Shown here: in pieces, positions 6,634 through 12,125 of the stretch
How positions within the stretch are numbered: position 1 is the first letter of the stretch
How the letters are laid out: every line of letters begins with the position of its first letter
NCBI GenBank assembly: GCA_041397765.1
Contig: JAWKWA010000039.1
Coordinates: 1 to 12,826, forward strand
DNA from: JAWKWA01 sp041397765
GTDB taxonomy: Bacteria; Pseudomonadota; Alphaproteobacteria; Rhizobiales; Hyphomicrobiaceae
Length of the DNA stretch: 12,826 nucleotides
Direction of reading: 5' to 3'
Notes under the pieces: model-generated
Databases searched by the model: none
Seen by the model: the letters and a program-made list of their open reading frames with translations, nothing else
Told to the model about the DNA's origin: nothing
Translations under genes and position numbers: made by a program

Positions 6634-7383
6634 TCACAGTCCCCGATTGACGCCGCCGTCGACCAGAAGGCTCTGGCCGGTGATCGAACCCGAATCCGCC
6701 GAGAGCAGGAACGCCGTGGTGCCGACGAGCTCGGTCATCTTCACCGAGCGCGCCATCGGTATGGTTCGCCGCACGGGCTCCGACAGCGGCCAGTTCTCGA
6801 CGAAGCCGGGCAGGATGCTGTTCATGCGGATATTGTCGCGCGCGTAGCGGTCGGCATAGAGCTTCTGGTAGGCGGCGAGCGCCGAGCGCAGCGTGCCCGA
6901 CACCGGGAAGATCAGCCGCGGCTCCGGCGCACCGAAGGTCGAGACATTGACGATCGAGCCGCCGCCCTGCCGGCGCATGACGGGCGTAACGGCACGGGCC
7001 ATGCGCACGACATTGAGGAGATAGAGCTCGGTGCCGTAGAGCCAGCTCTCGTCGGGGATGTCGGTCAGCTCGCGCTCGAGATCCGGATCGTAGCCGGCGC
7101 CCGAGACATGCAGCGATTCCTTGTCGCGTCCGGTGTTGTTCACGACGCCGTCGATGCGGCCGAAGCTCTTCTCGGCGAGCGCGACGAGGCGGTCGATGTC
7201 CGCCGCTTCGGTGACCGAGCCCTGCAGGCCGATGCCGCCAAGCTCGTTTGCGAGATCGAGGATCGAGGACGAGCGTGCCATCAGAGCAAGGCGAAATCCG
7301 CGGGCGGCGAGACCGCGCGCGAGTGCCTCGCCGATGCCCTGGCTCGCTGCCGTGACGATGGCGACCGGCCGTGCGTCCGTCAT
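6634..7383 (-). CDS. Atypical short-chain dehydrogenase/reductase lacking the YxxxK motif
   Basis: 249-residue Rossmann-fold SDR. Seen: TAASQGIG at 11-18 in place of TGxxxGIG, VNNTG at 81-85 (usually NNAG), the putative catalytic Ser148 in NVSTF, and the C-terminal GQSLLVDGGVNRG (236-248) typical of the family. About 13 residues after the Ser, where YxxxK is expected, the sequence reads FPVSGTLRSAL (159-169) with neither the Tyr nor the Lys. This resembles the SDR subgroup of 3-oxoacyl-ACP-reductase-like proteins with imperfect active sites. It may be an enzyme using other residues, or a binding or regulatory protein. The ATG at 7383 has a strong purine-rich ribosome site (GGGAGAAGAGGAG, 8 bases upstream). 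It follows the ligase stop by 49 bases and precedes the amidohydrolase by 68, so it belongs to the operon. Substrate unknown. Confidence 0.9.
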   Translation of the reverse strand: MTDARPVAIVTAASQGIGEALARGLAARGFRLALMARSSSILDLANELGGIGLQGSVTEAADIDRLVALAEKSFGRIDGVVNNTGRDKESLHVSGAGYDPDLERELTDIPDESWLYGTELYLLNVVRMARAVTPVMRRQGGGSIVNVSTFGAPEPRLIFPVSGTLRSALAAYQKLYADRYARDNIRMNSILPGFVENWPLSEPVRRTIPMARSVKMTELVGTTAFLLSADSGSITGQSLLVDGGVNRGL

Positions 7384-7432
7384 GGGCTCAACTCCTCTTC
7401 TCCCGCGCCGCTCGCGGCCTTCGCAACGTCAC

Positions 7433-8785
7433 TCACTGTCCGCGCGCGTGCACGCGCTCGTCGACCCAGCGACGGGCCTTGTACTCGCTATGCGCGAGAT
7501 CGCCGGGCTTCAGGATCTCGACGACGAAGCGAATGCCGACTTTGCGCTGGACAGCTTCCGACAGGCGCTCGCGCCAAGCCTCCATCTCGCTCTCGCCCGA
7601 CACGGATTTCGGCATCACCTTCAATGTCGCCACGTCCGACTGCGCACCATCCGACGTCAGCTTCACCTGGTACTCGTCGACATTGCCGTCGGCGAACATG
7701 GCATCGTCGACCGCCTGCGGCCAGATGTTGACGCCCTTCACCTTCTTCATGTCGTCGAGCCGGCTGACCGAGGCGACCTCGAGGCCCGAGAACGGACGGC
7801 CGCAACTGCAATAGCGGTGATCGCGATAGACGCCGCGGTCGCGCGTGCGGCAGCGGATGAGCGGCGTGTCGACATGATAGAGGCTGGTGATCACGATCTC
7901 GCCGGGCTCGCCGTCCTTCACGTGCTCGCCGGTCGCCGGATCGATCACCTCGGTCAGATACATGGGATCGATGTTGTGCAGCATGCCCGGGCGGGTGCTC
8001 GTGCCGATGCCGTGCTCGCAGGTGAAGGCGTGGTCGTTGCCCGATTGCGTCGAGCCATAGCGGTCGAAGACCCGGGCGCCGAATGCGTTCTCGAGCCGCT
8101 CGAGCCAGGCGTGGCCCGAGCCCTCGCCGCCCGTCAGCAGCATCTCGACGCCGAAGGATTTCGGATCGACCGGGGCGACGGCGGCGAGATGGCCGAAATA
8201 GGAGGTGGTTCCATAGAGCGCCCGCGGACGGTAGCGGCCGATCAGCTCGAGCTTCTTCTTCACGTCGTAATTGCCGACCGGAAAGGTCGTCAGCCCATAG
8301 GTGACGGCGCCCTGGAACTCGCAGCGCCCGCCCGCCATCATGGTGACGGGAACGGTGAGGAAGACGAAGTCGCCGCGCGCGAGCCCCGACCATTTGAGCA
8401 GGAAGCCGTAGATGTGGCCGGTCGCGCGGAACTCCTCCTCGGTCTGGGCATGGATCTCGATGCCCTGCCCGGTCGTGCCGCTGGTGTTGGCGACGACGAG
8501 CGGCATGTGGGTGTCGATGACATGCTTGTGGCGCAGGCCGAAGGGTGGCGAGCGCTCCTGATCCTCGACGAAATCGCGCTTCTCGACAGTCGGCACCTTG
8601 CGGCGGAAATCGTCGATGGAGCCGATCGCGTCGGGTGTGATGCCCGCCTTTCGCCAACGCTCGCGATAGAACGGATTCTCGGCCCAGGTCTTGGCGAGAA
8701 GCCCGCTCAGCTTCTGCCATTGCAGCGCGACGACCTCCTCGCGCGACAGGCTTTCCATCCCGCTGTCGTGAATGCGCCGCTCCAT
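7433..8785 (-). CDS. PaaK-like acyl-CoA ligase (paralogue 2), complete
   Basis: 450-residue phenylacetate-CoA ligase-type adenylate-forming enzyme, the expected entry step of the pathway (acid + ATP + CoA to acyl-CoA). Seen: NTSGTTGQG at 100-108, YGSTQ at 243-247, CEHGIGTSTRPG at 256-267, LIRCRTRD at 309-316 (the residue before the Asp is Arg, not the common Gly), CSCGR at 326-330, the C-terminal-domain start GVNIWP at 351-356, and the probable C-terminal catalytic Lys in EYKARRW (434-440). The ATG at 8785 follows GGAGGA by 5 bases and gives an N-terminus matching the paralogue. An ATG two codons upstream would overlap the ribosome site. It is the first gene after the divergent control region and so probably the operon's lead gene. 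Substrate unknown; aryl or alicyclic acids fit the family and the neighbours. Confidence 0.95.
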   Translation of the reverse strand: MERRIHDSGMESLSREEVVALQWQKLSGLLAKTWAENPFYRERWRKAGITPDAIGSIDDFRRKVPTVEKRDFVEDQERSPPFGLRHKHVIDTHMPLVVANTSGTTGQGIEIHAQTEEEFRATGHIYGFLLKWSGLARGDFVFLTVPVTMMAGGRCEFQGAVTYGLTTFPVGNYDVKKKLELIGRYRPRALYGTTSYFGHLAAVAPVDPKSFGVEMLLTGGEGSGHAWLERLENAFGARVFDRYGSTQSGNDHAFTCEHGIGTSTRPGMLHNIDPMYLTEVIDPATGEHVKDGEPGEIVITSLYHVDTPLIRCRTRDRGVYRDHRYCSCGRPFSGLEVASVSRLDDMKKVKGVNIWPQAVDDAMFADGNVDEYQVKLTSDGAQSDVATLKVMPKSVSGESEMEAWRERLSEAVQRKVGIRFVVEILKPGDLAHSEYKARRWVDERVHARGQ

Positions 8786-8941
8786 GAGCATCCTCCGCCG
8801 ATGACGCGATATGGCGCATTTCCCGGTACTGCCGCACCGGGCCGAGACATGCGCATTTCGCTCGCTACTGGCGTCCTCGTCCCTTGATGGCGGCGCGCTC
8901 CGGCAAATCACGCTGACGGGCACCGCTCCTTGATTGCCGCA

Positions 8942-8969
8942 AGGATAGCAAGGCGCATCGGCCTCGCAA
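8942..8969 (-). promoter_or_regulatory. Candidate sigma70-type promoter for the minus-strand operon
   Basis: Reading the minus strand, TTGCGA (8969-8964) and TATCCT (8947-8942) are separated by 16 bases, each matching 4 of 6 positions of the sigma70 consensus. Transcription would begin near 8935, leaving a leader of about 150 bases before the ligase ATG. The palindrome at 8986-9001 would be centred roughly 58 bases upstream of that start, a usual place for an activator. Prediction by eye only. Confidence 0.4.
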
Positions 8970-8985
8970 GATCGCCACGCGCATG

Positions 8986-9001
8986 GAAATGCCTGCATTT
9001 C
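8986..9001. promoter_or_regulatory. Perfect 16-bp palindrome, putative operator
   Basis: GAAATGC-CT-GCATTTC: two 7-base arms with a 2-base centre, AT-rich compared with its GC-rich surroundings. It lies between the two divergent transcription units, as expected for a dimeric regulator controlling one or both. The half-site GCATTTC is repeated twice towards the ligase gene. The binding regulator is unknown; the GntR/FadR-type protein at the right edge is one candidate. Confidence 0.5.
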
Positions 9002-9093
9002 GCATGGCTCCCCATCGCCGCAGGCAGGGCGCGGTCTGGCAGAATTGGATGCGCCGGATGATGCGAGCATGCCGGGACCGGGCGAGGTGAGAC

Positions 9094-10233
9094 ATGGAAG
9101 AGATCGGATCGGCGCGCCTGCTTCGCGGCCTCAGAGTGCTCGACCTGACGCAGTTCACGCCGGGGCCCTACTGCACGCTGCTTTTGTCGGACCTCGGCGC
9201 CGATGTCCTGAAGATCGAGCCGCCGGCCGGCGATCCGATGCGTGTCGACGGGCCGATCGACGCCGACGGTATCGCGGCCTGGTACAAGGTGATGAATCGC
9301 AACAAACGTGTGCTGCGCATCGATCTGAAGAGCGATGCCGGACGGGCGGCATTCGCCGGGCTCGTCGCGGCGGCGGACGTGCTGCTGGAATCCTACCGCC
9401 CCGGGGTTCTGGAACGCCTCGGATTTCCCGACGCGCGGCTCGACGAGATCAATCCGCGTCTCGTCCATTGCGCGCTTTCGGGTTTCGGACGCACCGGTCC
9501 CTATCGCCTGAGGCCCGGCCACGACATCACCTACATGGCCTTCGGCGGCGGGCTCATCCAGTCGGGCACCGAGGAAACGCCGGTCGTCACCGGCCCGACG
9601 GTCGCCGATTTCGCCGGCAGCCTCGTCGCCGGCCTCACCATCGTCTCCGCGCTCAATGCGCGCGATCGCGACGGACATGGTGCCCATATCGATGTCGGTC
9701 TCGCCGACGCCGTGCTCGGCTGGCTCGGCCCCGAGCTCACGGCGCTGTTTCGCGCGGGTTTCGAGCCGCGCCGCGCCGCCAACGCCTATAATGGCGGCCT
9801 CGCCTGCTATCAGGTCTACCGGACGAGCGACGACCGCTTCATCGCGCTCGGCATCGTCGAGGAGAAGTTCTGGCGGACCTTCTGCGAGGCGGTGGCGCGG
9901 CCCGACTGGCTGGCGAGGCAGTGGGAGCCGCTGCCCCAGCATGCACTGATCGGCGAGCTGGCGGCGCTGTTCCGCTCGCGCACGCGCGATGCCTGGCAGG
10001 ATCTGCTCGATCCCCTCGACACCTGTTTCCATGTCGTTCTCGATCTGCCCGAGCTCCTCGACCATCCTCAGGCGCTGGCGCGACGGCTGATACGCAAGTC
10101 CGCCGACGCCGAGCCGCTGGTCGATGTGCTGCTGCCGGCCTGGATCGACGGGCGGCCGCCGGAGGGGCGCCGGCCCTGGCGCGAGATCACGCTGGCGGAG
10201 GCGGTCGAGGCTTGGTCCGCGCACGGGATGTGA
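9094..10233 (+). CDS. Family III CoA-transferase / alpha-methylacyl-CoA racemase-like (CaiB/BaiF)
   Basis: 379-residue CaiB/BaiF superfamily protein, a usual length. Seen: the N-terminal LRGLRVLDLTQFTPGPYC (10-27), the CoA-binding-region hallmark LGADVLKIEPPAGDP (34-48), NRNKRVLRIDLK (69-79), SGFGRTGPYRLRPGHDITY (129-147) and VADFAGS (170-176). His143 in GHDITY and Asp172 in VADFAG correspond by eye to the His/Asp pair that abstracts and returns the alpha proton in alpha-methylacyl-CoA racemase. Pure CoA-transferases use an Asp at the same region without needing that His. So it may epimerise a 2-branched or ring acyl-CoA, or transfer CoA between acids. The ATG at 9094 has GAGGTG a few bases upstream. 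It is transcribed away from the ligase operon and likely shares its control region. Substrate and reaction type are undetermined. Confidence 0.92.
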   Translation: MEEIGSARLLRGLRVLDLTQFTPGPYCTLLLSDLGADVLKIEPPAGDPMRVDGPIDADGIAAWYKVMNRNKRVLRIDLKSDAGRAAFAGLVAAADVLLESYRPGVLERLGFPDARLDEINPRLVHCALSGFGRTGPYRLRPGHDITYMAFGGGLIQSGTEETPVVTGPTVADFAGSLVAGLTIVSALNARDRDGHGAHIDVGLADAVLGWLGPELTALFRAGFEPRRAANAYNGGLACYQVYRTSDDRFIALGIVEEKFWRTFCEAVARPDWLARQWEPLPQHALIGELAALFRSRTRDAWQDLLDPLDTCFHVVLDLPELLDHPQALARRLIRKSADAEPLVDVLLPAWIDGRPPEGRRPWREITLAEAVEAWSAHGM

Positions 10234-10332
10234 CGCTAACCCCTTCGGGCTGCTATGTTTGCGATCTGAAGTCCGCTCGGCTGTCGCCGGCCGGGCGCCC
10301 CGAACCGTCCGACGCTTGGAACAAGCTCGCCC

Positions 10333-11655
10333 ATGGCCCCGCCCTCGATCGCCTCGCGCCTCTCGGTTGCCGCCTCGCTGCCCGGTCTGAGGATCCACAG
10401 CGGCCGCAAGGTCAAGGTCGGGTTCCTCGCACCGCTCACCGGCGACGTCAGCGCCTGGGGGGCGCCGGGTCTCAAGGGGCTGGAGATCCGTGCCGGGCGG
10501 ATCAATCAGCAGGGCGGGCTGAGGGTCGGCCCCGAGCGGGCGATGATCGAGCTCGTGCCGTTCGACTGCCAGTACGACCCCGGACGCGCGCTCATCGGCG
10601 CGCGCCAGCTCCTCGAGGAGGAGGGCGTCAGCCTGCTGATGATGCTCGGCGGCGACACCTTCCCGCCCGTGCAGGACCTCGTGACCCGCGCCCGGGTTTT
10701 GACGACGACGCTTCTGCCGAGCGACCTATCGCCCGATACCGAGCTGCTGATCGCCCCCTCCGAGGTGCATCCGATCTACAACGTCACCGGCGTCGAATGG
10801 CTGCGGCGCGAGCGGCCGGACCTTGGGCGGGCCGCCATCTGCGGACAGCGCGACGCGCTCGGGCTGCCCTCGATCGCCACATACCGGGCGGCCTTCGAGG
10901 CGGCCGGTGTCGAGGTCGTCAAGGAGATCTTCTACCAGGCGGACATGGCCGATCCGGCGGCCATCGTGCAGTCGATGATCGCGGCCGGCGCCGACATCCT
11001 GTGCTGGAGCACGTCTTACGAGCCCTTCGTGCACGCCCTCACCGAGGAGGCCTACCGGCAGGGTTTCGCCGGCCAGCTCATCTCCTGCACGGCCGACAAC
11101 TACCGCCGGCTGGTGGAGCGGACCTCGATCCGCTTCATGGAGGGGTTCGTCTTTCAGTTCCCCGATTTCGACGATCCGATGCTGAATGGCCAGCGCATCA
11201 ATTTCCACGACCCCAACGGCTTCTACGACGCCTTCGTCGCGCGCCATCCCGGTGCGTGGACGGCGGTGTCGTGGGAATATGCCTCGGTGCTCGACCTTTG
11301 GAGCCAGGCGGTCGAGGCGGCCGGATCGACCGAGGCGATCTCGGTCATGGCGGCGATGAAAGCGGGCGGGCGCGGTCGGCATGCCTTCGGGGAAGCCCGC
11401 TGGTGGGGGCGCGAACTTTTCGGCATCGACAATGCCCTCGTCGGCGACTGGCCGGTGGTGGTGATCCGCGAGGGACGCGCCCGCATCGCCGAGTTCCGCT
11501 CGATTCCCGATTGGCTGGCACGGCACGGCGAATTGCTGAAGCGCCATATGCGCGCTCTCGGCCAGCTCTGGGAGCAGCGCGTGGCACCGCGATCGCCACT
11601 CGAGGAGCCGGTGCCCGGACCCTATGTGCGGCGACAGTCGGGCACGGGCCGATAG
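10333..11655 (+). CDS. Type-I periplasmic-binding-fold protein (branched-chain amino acid ABC substrate-binding-like), no clear signal peptide
   Basis: 440-residue protein of the Leu/Ile/Val-binding (peripla_BP_6) family. Seen: VKVGFLAPLTGDVSAWG at about 27-43, the typical first strand and ligand loop; GLKGLEIRAGRINQQGGL (46-63); the second-domain start (RAAICGQRDALG, 166-177); and ADILCWSTSYEPFV (220-233). The visible N-terminus, 24 residues before the domain, lacks a basic start followed by a long hydrophobic core, and has no lipoprotein Cys. The frame is open back to 10270 but offers no earlier ATG, GTG or TTG. It may therefore be a cytoplasmic ligand-sensing protein, as AmiC is in Pseudomonas, or have a mis-set start. 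The tail beyond about residue 400 is longer than needed for the fold. There is no strong ribosome site. It lies 99 bases after the transferase on the same strand, with no permease or ATPase genes in view. Confidence 0.88.
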   Translation: MAPPSIASRLSVAASLPGLRIHSGRKVKVGFLAPLTGDVSAWGAPGLKGLEIRAGRINQQGGLRVGPERAMIELVPFDCQYDPGRALIGARQLLEEEGVSLLMMLGGDTFPPVQDLVTRARVLTTTLLPSDLSPDTELLIAPSEVHPIYNVTGVEWLRRERPDLGRAAICGQRDALGLPSIATYRAAFEAAGVEVVKEIFYQADMADPAAIVQSMIAAGADILCWSTSYEPFVHALTEEAYRQGFAGQLISCTADNYRRLVERTSIRFMEGFVFQFPDFDDPMLNGQRINFHDPNGFYDAFVARHPGAWTAVSWEYASVLDLWSQAVEAAGSTEAISVMAAMKAGGRGRHAFGEARWWGRELFGIDNALVGDWPVVVIREGRARIAEFRSIPDWLARHGELLKRHMRALGQLWEQRVAPRSPLEEPVPGPYVRRQSGTGR

Positions 11656-11718
11656 GGCTGAGGACCCGGCGCACAAGGGCAATGGAGGCGCGCATTCGAC
11701 GTGTATGCGAGTCGCAAA

Positions 11719-11749
11719 GGCACGGGGAAAGCCTTGGCCGCCCCGTGCC
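11719..11749. terminator. Hairpin between convergent genes, probable bidirectional terminator
   Basis: GGCACGGGG (11719-11727) and CCCCGTGCC (11741-11749) form a perfect 9-bp GC-rich stem with a 13-base loop. It lies 63 bases past the binding-protein stop (plus) and 43 bases past the small-protein stop (minus). Reading minus, it is followed by TTTGCG, a short T-run; reading plus there is none. Termination is likelier for the small gene. Confidence 0.5.
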
Positions 11750-11792
11750 GTCGTCGGTCGTGTGGGTGATGCTCGCGCGGTCGGCGCAGCAG

Positions 11793-11966
11793 CTACTTCG
11801 TCAGCTCTTCGACGAGCTTGAACGGCGCCTGCAGGATCTGGTCGACCGTCGACACGATCTCGGTCATCGGATCGCTGGCGGCCGTCTGGTCGTCGGCAAG
11901 CGCAATGCCGGCGCCGAAGCCGGCGAGGAAAGCGCACGCCACAACCGTCGCAATGGTCGATTTCAT
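11793..11966 (-). CDS. Small predicted secreted protein (57 aa), unknown function
   Basis: The precursor begins MKSTIATVVACAFLAGFGAG and continues to IALA, a textbook Sec signal peptide: Lys2, a long hydrophobic core, and an A-L-A cleavage site after residue 24. The predicted mature peptide is about 33 residues and acidic at its start (DDQTAASD). Residues about 34-56 look able to form an amphipathic helix (hydrophobic I, V, I, L, F, L, V spaced along it). No Cys in the mature part and no transmembrane segment. The ATG at 11966 follows GGGAGA by 8 bases; upstream in-frame starts give no signal-like sequence. I do not recognise a family. It is flanked by the terminator hairpin downstream and a repeat-rich upstream region, so it is probably its own transcription unit. 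Confidence 0.72.
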   Translation of the reverse strand: MKSTIATVVACAFLAGFGAGIALADDQTAASDPMTEIVSTVDQILQAPFKLVEELTK

Positions 11967-12039
11967 GGGTTTCGTCTCCCGGTCACTTGATGACAGAAGG
12001 AGGATATAGGTCATCCATTACGTGGCAAGTGGCAGTTCT

Positions 12040-12050
12040 TGCGTAACGCA
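12040..12050. promoter_or_regulatory. Palindrome TGCGT-A-ACGCA
   Basis: A perfect 5-base inverted repeat around one base, directly adjoining one copy of the CAGCTTTCGT repeat. It lies upstream of the candidate -35 element of the small secreted protein gene. Possible dimeric regulator site; no regulator can be assigned. Confidence 0.35.
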
Positions 12051-12081
12051 CAGCTTTCGTGGCGGTTGTCGCAGCTTTCGT
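12051..12081. repeat. Two direct repeats CAGCTTTCGT, 21-base period
   Basis: Identical 10-mers at 12051-12060 and 12072-12081. The 21-base period equals two turns of B-DNA, so a protein bound to both would sit on one face. They lie upstream of the small secreted protein gene and outside any coding sequence. Confidence 0.5.
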
Positions 12082-12125
12082 CCAGGGCTCGAGGGGGGCG
12101 CGCTCGCCATTCCGCTCCCAGCCCG

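Larger units (their letters stand above)
8786..9093. promoter_or_regulatory. Divergent intergenic control region
   Basis: 308 bases between the minus-strand operon and the plus-strand CoA-transferase gene; no credible gene inside. It holds a perfect palindrome (8986-9001), two more copies of its half-site GCATTTC (8816-8822 and 8853-8859) and a candidate minus-strand promoter (8942-8969). Ribosome sites lie at both ends: GGAGGA for the ligase and GAGGTG for the transferase. I could not pick out a convincing plus-strand promoter. Confidence 0.7.
11967..12125 (-). promoter_or_regulatory. Upstream region of the small secreted protein with repeats and candidate promoter
   Basis: Between the GntR stop and the small gene's ATG. 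Reading the minus strand, CTTGCC (12029-12024) and TATATC (12008-12003) could be a -35/-10 pair, though the 15-base spacing is short. Upstream lie an 11-bp palindrome (12040-12050) and two direct repeats of ACGAAAGCTG (12081-12072 and 12060-12051) with a 21-base period, about two helix turns. This layout suits a regulated promoter with sites on one DNA face. A terminator for the regulator gene was not seen here. Confidence 0.4.

Noticed and set aside
7121..8887. A plus-strand open frame of 588 codons opposite the ligase and SDR
   Set aside because: It is antisense to two well-supported genes, has no ribosome site or family features, and shows the same GC-bias composition.
8791..9070. N-terminal extension of the complete PaaK-like ligase into the intergenic region
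   Set aside because: The extended sequence is not family-like and would cover the promoter and palindrome. The ATG at 8785 has a good ribosome site and matches the paralogue.
10238..10252. CCC-TTC-GGG mini-hairpin just after the CoA-transferase stop, considered as a terminator
   Set aside because: The stem is three base pairs with no T-run; too weak to support termination.
8908..10398. A minus-strand open frame of 496 codons opposite the CoA-transferase
   Set aside because: It is the shadow of a clear CaiB-family gene and runs across the divergent promoter region; its translation has no domain features.
9921..11990. A plus-strand frame of about 690 codons overlapping the transferase end and the binding protein
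   Set aside because: It is in a different frame from both supported proteins, Arg/Ala/Gly-rich, with no motif; a high-GC artefact.
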